Positions 12,004 through 24,462 of a stretch of DNA of 64,000 nt are shown here, piece after piece. How positions within the stretch are numbered: the stretch's first letter is position 1; every line of letters starts with the position of its first letter. Where the stretch lies: contig JAPZLL010000025.1 in NCBI GenBank assembly GCA_036250225.1, positions 372,001-436,000 of the forward strand, given 5' to 3'. This stretch comes from Cercophora sp. LCS_1. Its lineage: Eukaryota; Ascomycota; Sordariomycetes; Sordariales; Lasiosphaeriaceae. Under the pieces are notes generated by a model. It did not search any database, was not told the origin of the DNA, and saw only the letters and a program-made list of their open reading frames with translations. The position numbers and the translations under genes are program-made.

Positions 12004-12882
12004 CGAGGGGGTCCGTCGTTGGTTGGGTAATCGCTGGGTCGGACGGGGAGGGTCGGGACTGCGTAAGACTGTGTTATACGTTGGATCTTCAAATTTTGGG
12101 CGGAGCATTGTCCATCCGTGGCTAACGGCCCATGTCATTGGAGCTGAGGAAACCTGTGCAGGCCGCGGCAACGCTGGGGGAGAAGAGTGGCATTATCGCA
12201 GCGTCGCTCCGCAAATGAGCTGAATTTCGCATCAGGGAACTTTGGCACGCGCCGCAATTGCCTAGAGTGATGAAAAGACATTGAGTCCTGACGTTTCCTG
12301 GGCTCGGAGTCGGAACGGATGTTTGCCCCGCAAATGGCATTGCCCCTCTCGCCCTTCTAAGATGTTGAGGAAGGAGCGATGTGGCGATCCAGCAATGTCT
12401 TGTGACGTGACAAATCCAGATGCAGCTTGCGCCGAGCTTCACCCGCCCACGCAGCACTTGCCGCAAGGAGAACCTTGCATATCCGTGATGCGTCCTTCGG
12501 CCGCGCGGCGCTTCCTCCGCACCGCCCCGCCCCGCCGGTGTGGGCAGCGGGAGCCTCCTGCACGGAGCGTCTCAACGGATTCCCGCAGACGGCGGTCGAT
12601 ATGACGCCTGCGAGCCAGCGGTTTTCTTGTCTCCTGTAGGGGAACTCGGCGCGCAAGGCGCATTGTCGCAAGACCGTCCCCTTCAATCACCAACTCCACT
12701 CGAGTTGACCGTTGTCGAGCGACTATACACTCGTTCAGACTAGCTCGATGCCTCGCTCCATCCCTCGCCCTGAACGGTTGGCATTAAGGACAGCAGGAAG
12801 GTGACTCTCTTGACCCTCGCTACTAATACTATTTCAAGCCTGAAAATAAGGCCAAACCCAGGACTGATGGTTGTAGGCAGTC

Positions 12883-13578
12883 TTGATTTCCATCTCTGAG
12901 AACAACAGTCTAACAAAGCAGAGTCGCTTCGTGCGCAAAGGTCTCACCGCCGAGGAAATTGAGGGCGAATACAACTTGCAGATTACCGCTGGTTCGGACA
13001 TGAGAGCAAACGCGCTCTTCACCGCCTTGTTCAACTGGCTACGACCCCGTCAGCATATATCCGCTTCAACCGCGAGATACGCAATATGATCGCCTCAGGG
13101 TTCATCTCACCAACAACACCGATAACATTTGAGCAAGCACTCGAGCTCCCTCAGGTATCTACAAGCTGTCATCTAGGAGGCCTTGAGAATTCGTTTTCCC
13201 GTCAACTACGGTCACTACAAGTCAGTGCCTCCTGGAGGAGATGATCTCGGCGGAGTTTTCCTTCATGCCGGGACGGCCGTCAGCCACAACGTTCTGGCCA
13301 TCACAAAGAGCGAGAAGACTTTTAGACGCGAAGTGCACTTATTCCGACCCGAATGGCTCATGGAGCCAGAGGTGGATACAGATGCCCAACACTTCTGGAA
13401 TCAGGGCCTTGGATATTCTGTTCGGGGTGGCAGGCGGATGTGCAGCGGCAAGCTAGTCGCCCTTTTCGAGTTGAACAAGGGGCTATTTGAGGTCTGCCCA
13501 AATTGCCTGTGTCTTGAAGCTGACCCAAGCGCAAACAAAAGTCCCCAATTGCAGTTAATGCGAGAGCTTGACTATTAG
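12883..13578 (+). pseudogene. Cytochrome P450 relic (pisatin-demethylase-like)
   Basis: Three frames read consecutively as the C-terminal half of a class-II fungal P450. The first holds the I-helix AGSD motif, the second continues TTPSAYIRFNREI, and the third gives YLQAVI, a TAG stop at the expected Lys, then EALRI and the heme region RRMCSG with Cys at 13441-13443. At least two frame changes and one nonsense codon are present, and the canonical Phe of the heme loop is replaced. The N-terminal half including the membrane anchor is missing. The order of motifs fits pisatin-demethylase-like P450s. It is decayed and not functional. Confidence 0.75.
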
Positions 13579-13832
13579 ATCGCTGACCCCAAGGTGCCGT
13601 GGACGCAGGAGCACACTGGGGTGACATCCCGAATCGCCAGTGCCAATTTCAGGATTACGGCAGCGGACTGGAGTTTGTTTGACGGAAGCATGTAGAAGGT
13701 TGCTTGTGAAAATGCGAAACCACGCACCCGACAATTTCCCGTCATCCAAGGTACCTACCTAGTTCAAGGATGCCATTTCCCCGAGATTTTGCGCGCAGCA
13801 ATGCGGCCCCGCTCCGCGGTTGCTTCGCTTCC

Positions 13833-14704
13833 TTATCTCAGGGGGACGGATTGCTTCGTTGAAGTCGGGATAACCAGACGACCCAAAGACTCCCCAGACA
13901 GCAAGATGGCATCCAACCGCCCCGCAAAATCCTTTCGGGTCAGAGTTTCAAGTAGGAGGCCTTTACCCTCATCCGTTTTGGTCACATTGACGCGTTTCAG
14001 AGCAACCTGTATGTCGTCGTACAACTTGATCATGGCGTTTTGTTCTTCGACTTCCAGAGATTTCTCCGTCAGCATCATATCCTTGTTCTTCTAAAAGGTC
14101 GTGGTTTCTCACAGCTATATGTAACAGCGCCACGTAACTCCACTTGGACTTTCTGAAAATATCCAACTTTGCTGGAAAGCCCGTCTAAATGTTCGATCAA
14201 GGCTCGGTGTTTGCGACAGCGTCCGGATTTTCTCTTCTCCAGTCGCTCTCGGCCAGCCGCAATGACTGTTGATATCGCTTCCAGACTTTCATCGATGCCA
14301 GTGATAGAGCCATTAGACAGCTGAGAGCCTAACGAGGTTCTGGATTCCGTCGAGTGTTGCGATGTACGCGAATCGGGCCGTTTGGGAGCTCCGATGGATG
14401 TTCTGGACCTTGCCCGCCAAACTCTTCGTTCCTCGGACTTTCTCTTTGCTGTGCCCTCCTGGAACACCCACCGTTGGCCGGAAACCGGCGGATACCTCCG
14501 ACCTACCGGGGCTCCCAGGGGCTCCAAGGCTGCCGGCGGACGTGGACGGACGATGGGTGTGCTTTCCGCTGTGGTGAGAAGGGCAGGTTCGTACCTTGTG
14601 TGGTATGGATGCTGGTTCGAAAATGAATGTCGCCGAACTGGCAGTTTCAGGAACCCTTTCAGTCGCGAATACCAGGTTGGGGATGAGCTCCCATATTGTT
14701 CCAT
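13833..14704 (-). CDS. Uncharacterised basic, possibly coiled-coil protein (splice uncertain)
   Basis: A minus-strand frame starts at ATG 14704 (MEQYGSSS). It gives about 175 residues of Ser/Arg/Pro-rich sequence followed by a charged helical stretch. A second frame (14078-13833) continues with a Glu/Lys-rich, likely coiled-coil segment. Joining them needs a very short intron near 14095-14129 (about 35 bp), which is shorter than the others here, so the model is doubtful. I recognise no family. It may be a degenerate gene. Confidence 0.35.
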
Positions 14705-15118
14705 TGTAAGCGCAAGATGAAACCTGGGAGAGAAAGGAAGGTAAAACGCAAGGAGCGCGGCCCCGCATGTTTCAGTCGAAAAGCATTGCGCAAAATCGGG
14801 CTGCCTCAAATACTCGTGCTGCCTGACCACCGCGGCCGGGCAGCCCGCCAGCAGCTAAGCCACAAAAAGCCGACGGAGTTTGAGGCCTGCCATTGGCGTG
14901 AAAGCCGCCACTTCTGCTTCTGGATGCAGCTTGCGCGCTACAAAATGTCGCACAGCCCCCACAAAGCCCAAAAACCGATAAGCTGAGCCCAACCAAGTTT
15001 GCATAGCCTCACTGCGGCTCCTTTCATTGTGCTCAAAAACCTCCACGGCGTGTGATCTCCTCCACACTCTTTTATCTCACCAACATCTACGGCCTGTTGT
15101 CTCCCATAGCTCCACAAG

Positions 15119-15993
15119 ATGCATACAACTGATTTCGAGGAAGACAACATCATTCAGTATGTCAATAGATCACTTGAAGATGAAGAAGAATTTCACTTCC
15201 TCCGGTTCGAGTTTCTTCAACGGCTCAACCTCACCCAACTCACCGTGAAGCTGTGCCGCCTGAAGAGCCAAATACGGCGAGACGGGAAAGCCGAACCGGA
15301 CGTGCTGAGTGAATTGAGCGCAACACTGAGAGACTATAGTTTGTACTACTGCCCTAGAAAATTCCACTTGATTGCTGATTTTGTTTGGGGTAAAAAGCAA
15401 CGGCAATTCGGGACTACGAGGAACTACGACAGCACAAGCCGCTGGACAAAGCCGAGACAAGATGCCGCAAGCTCTTGTTACAGCGATTTTTCCAGTCGCC
15501 TGAGGATTACGACGATCCGTTTCAGTCCCGTCCGTCATGAGCTCTCGAACCAGTCGGCAATGAATAGATTCTGACCTGGCTTCTAGACTATTGTTGGTTT
15601 AAGGAGAGCCACGAGCGAATCGACCCGCTTCGACAAACGCTCATGAAGAATCTCCCGTCTAGCATTGCATTTTCGCACCACGAGAAGCAGGAGCGTAAGA
15701 AAGAGTACATGGAAGGCCAAAAGCCCAAAGAGGTATCGGGTTCCGTCGATCGGCTTGTCCGCTTCATCGTTGCGCTTGCCGGGGGTCTTTTCCTGGTCGC
15801 CCCAATGCTTATCATGAGTATTAACCCATCGCAACTCAAAAGTTTGCTGACGGTGTCGTCTGCGGTCCTGTTCTTTGCGTTGGCTGTGTCTTTGGTGGTG
15901 CGAGTTTCCAATATTGAGACTCTGGTTTCAACCGCCACGTATGCGGCGGTCCTCGTGGTCTTCGTGGGAACGACAACAGGTTCAACGGGGTAG
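15119..15993 (+). CDS. DUF6594-family membrane protein
   Basis: Three exons (15119-15338, 15398-15529, 15587-15993) give 253 codons including stop. The soluble N-terminal part has the family pattern: an FHFLRFEFLQRLNL opening, then DYEEL, a Lys/Arg-rich LLLQRFF, and the IDPLRQTLM segment. The C-terminus has three hydrophobic spans (LIVALAGGLFLVAPMLIM-like, an SSAVLFFALAVSLV span and an AATYAAVLVVFVGT-like span). DUF6594 proteins are common in Pezizomycotina and have no established role. The apparent stops in the raw frames at 15538-15540 and near 15575 fall inside the second intron, so the gene looks intact. Confidence 0.8.
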
Positions 15994-17489
15994 TTAGTGT
16001 TACTAGGTTTAAGAGTATTTCAGATGTCCCTTGGGATTTTCAGTGTCGCCATGGGCGCAAAAATACGGATCCGAGCAGAGCGAGGGAGGTTTTCGCTCAA
16101 GGGACTACCTCGCGCGTTTCCGCTGGCCGTAAAATGGCTGCCCTACGATTGACTGCTTGGTATGACGCGTAACTAGACAGATCGTTGATTCCTTCCAGGC
16201 TCCCAACCGACATTTTGTAGTGGTTTGCAGTTCGACTGCTGGCCCTTGTTTGCGCAAGGCCCTTCCTACCCCTTCTATACTTGAGGGGAGCGCCCTCCAG
16301 TGAGCCGCTCTGAGATTATAGAGACGGTCTTCCAGTATCGCGTCATAATCATGTTTGTGGCCCCGAGGTTCGCACAAGTAGGTACATTTAGTGAACAGGA
16401 AGAGCGAGTAATACGCAATCCCCAAGCGTCCGCTCTTCGACTTTCCGGGAGCAGCATCTTCCCATCAACAACGATGTCATTTTATCCTAAAAGTCTACGC
16501 TATCTTCGCTCGCTATCTCTGACCATCGCAGGTATCCACTCGGGCTTCTCGACCCCAGCTTTTAATTTTTCATCCAGTGTCATCCCCAACGCCAGATTCA
16601 CTGCTTTAAGGCCGTTGGGTCTCAAAAATGGCAGGTGGTGAGGCCCATGGGCCGTTCTGATTACGTGTTTGGGCATTGAGCGCGCCGACCTTCATGCGTC
16701 ACATTTTCCCGTCGTTGGACTTATACAAGATCCTGAAATAGACAGCTCTTGATGAGAATTCCATTGGAGAGTTTACCGACTGAAATCCTGACGTGACCTC
16801 CCTGGTTTGCTCCGCATTCTTGAAATTTGTTGGGCCGGAGGCAAACACTCGGGCACGCGATGTGGATAGTTGCCCCCGAGAGCAACATCTCATGCCTAAC
16901 ATCCTAGGACTTGGTTGTCTCGTGTTGGTCGAGATGGCGTGCCTTAACCACGAACCTTTTTCCTTGTCGTCTGCGACTTTTCTGTCTAGTAGGGGCAGGC
17001 GTCATGTCATGTTTTTTGTGGAAGGCGCAAACAACACAACCCTGCGGCGGACAGTTGGGCTGCAGCGGCAGCAGCGGCCTTGTGGCATGGGTGGCACCTA
17101 CCGATTCAAGCGCTCAACTCAACGTCATGTATCTAATTTACTCTGTTAGTGCAAGGTTTTGCCAGGAGGGGGTGAATCAACGGCAGAGGCGCACTGCGAA
17201 CGCCCCCAATTCAATTGATGTTAGGTGTTCCTGTTTCACAACTAGCCTTGGAATCGCAAAATCTCAACTAATTTCTATTCACCGAGCCTGCTGCCCCGCT
17301 CTTGTAGGTCCGGTTTCGATTCACCGACCTTGCCTCCAGATGAAATAGAAGGGGCCCTCCTTCTGGGCGGGGTATAAATTCCTCCTTCCGCTCCCAGCAG
17401 TTCTTCTGTTTTTCCTCCTCTCCACCACCAACCAGCCACCTCTCGAGCCAGCCCCTCAAGCAACGTCGGCCTCACACCTCAACGACAAC
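15994..17489. other. Intergenic stretch with a degenerate coding-like fragment
   Basis: Most of this 1.5-kb interval holds nothing I can name. Between about 16105 and 16640 the minus strand has alternating frames that read like a once-continuous protein (a LGMTLDEKLKAGVEKPEW-like segment, then a segment with EPRGHKHDYDAILEDRLY). It looks like an unidentified relic. The last 100 bases upstream of 17490 contain a TATA-like GGTATAAATTC at about 17370 and pyrimidine-rich leader sequence for the next gene. Confidence 0.3.
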
Positions 17490-18106
17490 ATGAAGTTCTT
17501 CGGCCTTCTCCTCGTCGCCTTGGCGCAGCTCGTCCCCTTCGCCCTCGGCGGGGGTGTCTTCTACATCTACGAGGTATTTCATCCCCGATTGGCGCATCCC
17601 GAACGAGGCTCACATGAGTGAAGGGAAATACCATGTTTATGGATTTCACCACCAACCAAGCTTGGTCTTTCTACCGTGGTCCAGACCTTCCCACCTGCGA
17701 CTACGCTGCGAAGGTGGACGTTTACCGCTCTGGGAGTGACGTGAGCGCCAACAAGTGGGGTGTCGCCTGTGATGGCGGCAGCTGCCCCGGTCGCTGGTTG
17801 CCTGGTGATTCTTCCAACATCGATCGCCTCGAGATCAACACGAGCTTCGGCCATTACAGTAAGTTTTTCCCTTGGTGATTGTTAGCCTCTGGGATGGACA
17901 CTGACAGATTTGCTCCAACAGCTTGGTACAAGAACCGCGACCACCACATCGTGGACCTCAACGACAAGGTTGTCGGCAAGTGCGAGCCGATCTCCAGGGA
18001 CGAAGGCAAGGTTGACTGCAGAACTGGTCTTGCCAGCTTCATCACCCAGTGGACTTTCTTCAAGTGCGAGTCCGACATCATCGAGGTTCCCGTCGTCCAG
18101 GCTTAA
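17490..18106 (+). CDS. Small secreted cysteine protein (candidate effector)
   Basis: Three exons (17490-17573, 17624-17858, 17922-18106) encode 167 residues in frame. Residues 1-20 are a clear signal peptide (KFFGLLLVALAQ...ALG). The mature part has six cysteines, enough for three disulfides, and is rich in Asp, Lys and aromatic residues. No enzymatic motif is visible and I recognise no family. A TATA-like element lies about 120 bp upstream of the ATG. Size, secretion and even cysteine number are typical of fungal secreted effectors or antimicrobial proteins; that role is inference. Confidence 0.75.
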
Positions 18107-18868
18107 CTTCGTGATGCGGCATGGAGCAGGTTCGGGTCTGGTAGCCGAGTGCAGGAAGGACGTGCAAGAAAGAGCTGAGAGCAAATGGATCAGGTCATGA
18201 TTAGATGCTCGTAGGTAGATTTTCAGGTCCTTAGCAATCTAGGGTTGATAGAGAGAGGGGCTTTTCTTCATGACGGGTTTCCCATTGTGTCTATACCCGG
18301 GCGTTTCACTTGCCCCGGCACTCCGTGGTGGTCGCGTCCCTGACAATGTGGATTCCCAGTACCAGCATTGGGGGGCTGCCCACCTTCCCGAACCCTCTAC
18401 CAGTAATCCGGTCTCCATGTGACCGCGTAGTTCTTGCCAACAACCCAGTATACAAGTTGCCCGGAACGAGATTTGGAGGCGCCCCGTGGGGTTCCACTCC
18501 GATGGGTGCCGGCCGGCAATACCCGCGCCGTGCCCCCGGCGCTGCGAATCCCGACCGACCGACGTCGCCCAAGTGGGCCCCAGCCACGGAAGGAGCTGCC
18601 GAGGGGGCGGAGTTCAGGGATTAAATTGTTCGCTACCACGACAATTCAATCCTGGCTCAGGATTGAACCTGGCAGGAACGCGTGTCCCGTCTTTTTCGTT
18701 TCATGCGCCGCAAAACAAAAGTTCACCAGGTCATGTTCGACTTTCGTTTACTCGCCGTCTCCTCGACGCTCGCGTCCAGGACAACCGACAATTGGTCGGT
18801 CAATTGGCATCGCAACTTCAACCACCGCTCGCGACAGATTTTGTGTCGACGGCGCCAATGCGAAACCG

Positions 18869-20973
18869 ATGCCGATGCCGCTGGAAGCCAACGTCGGATT
18901 CAGAGCGAACGCCTCCACCCCGAGCCCTATGGATCGACCGACATGGAGTTGGTCGGAAACTCGCAACACGGGCGCCCTGTCCGGCCCGAGTTCGTGGGAG
19001 GAAGTTAGAGAGACGGCTCGGGGAGATTTGAAGAACATTCGATGGATCAGAGCGGTGGGATGGCTCCTAATTTCGTCTTGGATTGGGCTTCTGGTCTGGA
19101 TCGTGTTGTTCTTTACCCTTGGCGGACTGGAAGGGCTGCCGACAAACGTTCGACATCTCCTGGAACTGGGCGGCGGAGCGGGTCGCGGCGCGGTTGACCT
19201 CTCGCCATCACTCATTATCCAGGCGTGCAAGCCTGATGGCTCGTTCAGTCCGATGTTTGATCGGTATAATTGGTGGTCTTTCGACTCGTTCTTCGAGATC
19301 ACGCTGGGCTTTGGGTCTTTGACCTTCACGCAAGCCAAGGTGATCGACATCGCCTGGGATGTGGTATGTTTCTACCTGTCGCCTCGATATTCAGGACTCC
19401 GCTGACTTTGTCACCTAGCTTGTTGGTCGTTTTGGTCAGGCAGTCATGGCCCACATCTCGTGGAACGTGTTTGCGGATTATGTTGCGACGTCTATGGCCA
19501 AAAGGCCGACCAGCTACACCACGTTTTGGATCGTCTATCTGCAACGAGAACCCTCCCCGTCAGCCTTGCTCCAACTCGTACGGGAGTTCTCACACGAGGG
19601 AATGCTCAACTCGAAACTCGCGATGGGGTTCATCGTCACGACGATTGCATTTCTCATCTCGTTCCCAACCTTCGCCAGTGCCATGAGCGGATATACCCCA
19701 GCTAGCAGAGCCTACATTCGGCGGAATGATTCCTCGTTTGTCTCCTTTCGCGAACTGCGAGAAACGTCTTACGTCATCCACGACGGGTCAAGGATTGGGT
19801 TGACCGACGACTACGCTGTGCCGCTGGACGAGGGTGATGTTCAGGAGCTATTGAGCAAATACGGTAAGAGAAACACGGTCGCAATCCTCCAAAAGTGAGG
19901 GCTGACCATATGTTTGCAGATCCCACAATAAGGCGCGACGGCCGTGGTTGGTTTTGCTACCCATGGTGCACAGGGGAGTACCCTTGTATCCAAGCGAACG
20001 TTTCCAGCTGTAGGCTAACCTCAACAACCACTTTGTATTTTTATCGCCGCTAACGCCTTACCCAGACGTCTCGAAATACGGTTTCAATGGACTCGCAAAC
20101 GTTGAAACGGAGTGGATGAGTAAAAAGGTCGACCCACCCGCGCTCAACATAACAGGCTTCTACTTTAGACTTCACGATGACCCCCAAGTCAAACATCCAC
20201 AGTGCTACGGATACGACTGGGTTGATCCCCAGACAGGTCAAAACCCATATCGAAACCCCGAAAATAGAGCATACCAGGACTCGCGGGGTGATCTCTACAC
20301 TCTTGATTACGTCAAAGCGAACGGCGTTTGTCATCCCGTCACGGAACCATGCGAGCGAGGCGATGTCACCGCAAACGACAAGTGTACGGTCCACACATTT
20401 CTCTGGGGTTTCTCATTCATCCAGACCTTTATCCTCACCGTTCTCGCACTCTTATGGAGCTGCGGACTGTACGTGATGTGGTTGAAGTCTCACCTGCAGC
20501 TCCCTTTCCAAGGCTCGCGGGAAACACCTTGCGGGTGGAGAGCATTGATGCACCTGGGCGAGACTATGAGGGCGGAGCTAGATCGGCTAGGCATCGACCC
20601 CAACCGTCTGACCGACAAGGAACTGAAGAAAAGGATCCGCAACAAGCTGCAAGGAGGGCCCATCTCCTTTCACGAACCTCTACAGAATCCTGAAGCAGGC
20701 TTCTGGAACACGTTTCGCTCTTGGATCAAGCACGGAAAATGGTGGCTTGCGGCGTTCACAGTCACGACTGCGCTAGCTGTCCCGTTAACGATTCTGCTGT
20801 ATCATAGATATCCTTTGGCGTCATTTCTGTTCTGCGGGCTATCAGTTGGGTTATTCTGGTCCATGGCTCTCGGTCGAACGCCGGCGAGTCGGTTTACCTT
20901 TGCGGGGATTGGACTTGCTGTGGGATTGGGGCTTGGTGCTATTGCTCACACACAAATTGACGTGTGGTTATGA
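18869..20973 (+). CDS. Fungus-specific polytopic membrane protein of unknown function
   Basis: Four exons (18869-19363, 19419-19863, 19920-20009, 20066-20973) give 646 codons including stop, with all joins in frame. Six hydrophobic spans are visible: one after about residue 55 (WLLISSWIGLLVWIVLFF), one in exon 2 (GFIVTTIAFLISFPTF), and four in exon 4 (FIQTFILTVLALLW, LAAFTVTTALAVPLTILL, FLFCGLSVGLFW, GIGLAVGLGLGAIA). A cysteine-rich extracellular-type loop lies between spans 2 and 3 (WFCYPWCTGEYPC and later Cys pairs). Two ATGs compete (18869 and 18875) and the frame stays open further upstream. I know no function for this family. Confidence 0.7.
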
Positions 20974-21102
20974 TCTAAATGCACAATCTGGCATCTTGTA
21001 ATGATTATCACTCCTGACAGCAGTCACATTTGATCCTGAACCTTCTTGCTTATCTTCTACTACCCCTGAAGACCGCTTGACCATCCCCTTCAGCTCCGGT
21101 GC

Positions 21103-22526
21103 CTATTTCACGCCAACACAAACATAAACCCCAAGCTGCAGATTACTACAATCCGTCTTGACCGCCTTATTCCAGTTATAACTGCATCGTGTCAGCAACT
21201 GCCAAAACGCCATTACGGAAGGAAAGGAAGAACTCACAAGTTCGCCAAGGTAATCTTGAACTTATCCGCCACAACCTGACACCCATCCCCCGAGCTGACA
21301 AGATACCACTTATTACACGACCCCGACACCCCCGTCTGCACAGGTGTCGGCTTCGCCGTACCCGTCACGGTACCCGCTAGCTTTGTCGTCGTCGCCTTTG
21401 CCGTAGTAGTAGGCTTAGCCGTCGGCGTCCCCGGGATCCCCACACAGACATAGACATTCAGCTCCAGCCCGGCACATGTACTCCCCACGTCCGGGTTCCA
21501 GGTGTAGAACTGGGATAGCGTAAAGGTACCGAATCGATCGACGACTTTTTGGCAGGTGTCCCCTGATGCGACCTTGTACCACCTCGCACACGTTTTGATG
21601 ACGTTGGGTTGGGTTGGTGAGGGGTTTGTGCTTGTGGGCTTCGGGGCGGTGGTGGTGGTTTTGGACGTGGTTGTCGGGGTGCCGGGCACACCGACGCACA
21701 CGTAGACGTTGAGTTCGAGGCCGGCGCAGGTGCTGCCCACGTCTGGGTTCCACGTGTAGAATTGGGAGAGGGAGAAGGTACCGAATCGGTCAACAACTTT
21801 TTGGCAGGTGTCCCCTGATGCAACCTTGTACCACCTCGCACACGTTTTGATGACGTTCGGTTGGGTTGGCGAGGGATTGGTGCTTGTGGGCTTCGGGGCG
21901 GTTGTGGTTTTGGACGTGGTGGTTGGCGTCCCTGGCACACCGATGCACACGTAGACGTTGAGTTCGAGGCCGGCACAGGTGCTGCCTACGTCTGGGTTCC
22001 ATGTGTAGAATTGGGAGAGGGAGAAGGTGCCGTATTTGTCGACGACGCGTTGGCATGTGTCGCCTGAGACGACTTTGTACCACTGCGTGCATGTTTTTAT
22101 GACGTTGGGCTGGGTGGGCGAGGGAATCGAGGTATTGGTTGTGGTTGGGGAGGTGGCGGTTTTGGATGTGGTCGGCGTGGTTGATGGCTTGGAGGTTGTT
22201 GGTAAGGCTGTTACCGACGTTGTCTTCGAAGTAGTAGATGTCTTTGAACTGGTGGACGAAACTGGCTGAGGAAGAACCATCTCGATGCACAACTCCTTAG
22301 ACGTTGAGAGGGGTGTGTTGGCTGCAGGGCAGCTCAGCGTGGGGTTGAAGGCACGCAAGTCGGCCAGTGTGATGCCCCAAAACTCGGCGAACGATCCGCA
22401 TGTGTCTCCGTCGTTTGGACTGATGCTGAAGGTACATTCCCCAGGTGCCGCGCGGTCTTTGATAACGCGGCCGTTGGCGATTGCCAACGTGGCTATCAAA
22501 GTCGCGAGAAGGGCAGAGATGGCCAT
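21103..22526 (-). CDS. Secreted multi-LysM chitin-binding protein
   Basis: Two exons (22526-21238, 21181-21103) encode 455 residues. A signal peptide (MAISALLATLIATLAIANG) is followed by an N-terminal LysM-like module (CTFSISPNDGDTC ... FNPTLSC) and a Ser/Thr linker. Three nearly identical LysM units follow, each with W-Y-K-V-x-SGDTC, FYTWNPDVGSTC and LNVYVC. A last LysM (WYLVSSGDGC) is split by the intron. LysM proteins bind chitin oligomers in the apoplast or cell wall, and can mask fungal chitin or partner a chitinase. The gene is divergent from another LysM gene, next to a subgroup-C chitinase, a common fungal grouping. Unlike both neighbours it looks intact. Confidence 0.88.
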
Positions 22527-23173
22527 GCTGAACAAGGAGTAAATTCCTGACAGTGAGGTGATTTTGACGCGGTTGCGCAGAGCGAAACTACGATGCGCAG
22601 TGTTTTATATTGGCCAAAACCATTATCTGTTCTCGCCGTTGATTGCGAGTCCGAGCATCGTATTCTTGCCAACATGCCTCGCCATTTTCCTGTCCTGCCT
22701 TACCAACTCGCTTACTCCCGATGAGACCCATCGCGTTAGCCGAGCGACAAAAGTTCATCAGGATTCCGATTGAAGTTGCATTAGGCAGCCCGGGAGCGCA
22801 ACCGATAGTGTCTTGGAATTTGGTGATTCTTCTTCATCATTAACGTCGGTTTGAGGGCTGCACCGTTGCCGCCTGCTGCAACCTCTCGCCTGCAAGTCAT
22901 GTCTGTTTTTGGACAGCAGTATGGTCCGGACTAAGGTGCAAACTCAAGGTACCATGGCTTTGGAACGTCATCTGAGGTTGTAAATTGGGCCGGCTTGGCG
23001 GTGAACCTCCGGACATTATGCTGGTATCGAGGCCCGGCCCGCTTTGGTGCATACCCCCTTGTCAGGGGCACCAGGGGCAATTGTTGTTCTGGACTTCACT
23101 GTCGTCTCGAGTCTTCATTTTGAGGATGTTAAAGTTTCCACTGCATTTTTGAGCACCAGGACGGTCCCTCACG
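22527..23173. promoter_or_regulatory. Divergent intergenic region between two LysM genes
   Basis: This 647-bp interval lies between the ATG of the minus-strand LysM gene and the ATG of the plus-strand LysM gene. No coding region is supported in it. The arrangement suggests a bidirectional promoter, although one side now drives a broken gene. Confidence 0.4.
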
Positions 23174-24462
23174 ATGCGTCGGTTCATCTGCGTCGTGGCG
23201 CTGCTGCTTCAACCACTGGCTGGGGCGATACAGTTCTTCAAGGCTCCTGGAGAAATACCTACTACCGTTCCAGCACGATGTCGCGCGGCGCTAACGCAAA
23301 ACGTCACATGCCCGCCAGTGCTAATCACAGGGAGTAAGGCAGCTAACGGCGACTACCTGATCGGTCCCGACCTCGACGCGTACTGTTCAACCAGCTGTTC
23401 CTCGTCCATCAACACCTTTCGCACTGCTGTGGAGACGGGATGTGGAAACGTCAGCTATGCGCTCTATCCCAACATGACGAGCCAGCAAAACCCAAGGGAC
23501 ACTGCAACCGGTCTCGTCTAGGCATACAATCTAGTTTGCATCAAGGACGAGACAGGCCTGTGTCTGCCCGATTACTACGACGATAAAAAGACCGAATGCT
23601 CAGACTGCGCGCTCAAGTATGCTGCCGTCATGTTGAGCTCTGACTACGGGCGCGCGCGAATTCAGCCACCCCAGTTCTCGTCACTCTTGTCATCGTGCTC
23701 GGTAGCCCCGTCCAAGTACCCGTGGACTTATACGCCGACCGCAGCCCCGGCAGTCCCGACATCGGAACCAGGCGAGCCACCCAGAAACTGCACAGGAACG
23801 CAGTATACCGTCAAGAAAGGCGACACATGTGAGTCCATTTCGCGGGCGAACTCGGTGGCAACAGACCGCATGATCGACTTGAACAAGCTCGACTACAGCT
23901 GCAACACGCTCCAGGTCGGCTCGGCGCTGCGCATTCTGGATAAGTGCACAACCATGGTGGTCGAGAAGAATCAGACATGCGCGTCTATTATCAAGGGCAA
24001 ACCGATCCATATCCCGGAGCTTGAGGCGTGGAATCCGTACGTTCTCCGCCCTTCCTCTTGTTTTTGAAAGAACCAACTAACACCCCCAGAACCCTCGCCT
24101 CACTATGCAGCTCTCCCCTCCACCCTAACCTCGACGCCCTCTTCGGCCGGACCCTCTGTCTTAGTCCTCCGGGCGGTGCCCCAGTACCAACCCTGACCGC
24201 GACGCCAACCGTAGTTCCCACTAAAGAACACCTAACCATAACCTCGCCCATTTTCTCCGAGTGGAAAACATCCCTCACCATGGGCGACTGCGACCCCGCC
24301 AATGCAACAACTTCATGGTACACGCCCACCTTCAACCCTTCGTACGAAGCACCAACCAGCACCATCTCGGTCAACTTCACCGAAATCCGCCACATTGAGG
24401 AACTTCGAAAATACTGCTGGATCACGGACGAAGACGAGCGCCACTTATTCGCAGGAATATAA
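23174..24462 (+). pseudogene. Second LysM-domain secreted protein with an in-frame stop
   Basis: Two exons (23174-24036, 24090-24462) read as one protein apart from a single TAG at 23519-23521. On both sides the frame is the same and the sequence is typical: signal peptide (MRRFICVVALLLQPLAGA), a Cys-rich N-terminal region, then after the stop a LysM (YTVKKGDTCESISRANSV ... CNTLQVG) and a second half-LysM spanning the intron. The stop sits where Trp (TGG) would fit. It leaves about 115 residues without a LysM. So the gene is probably dead in this strain, unless read-through occurs or the base is a sequencing error. Its neighbours are an intact LysM gene and a broken chitinase. Confidence 0.75.

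Noticed and set aside
15119..15993. Stops between the two halves of the DUF6594 gene suggesting a pseudogene
   Set aside because: Both interruptions fall in GT-AG introns and the spliced frame is open and matches the family pattern.
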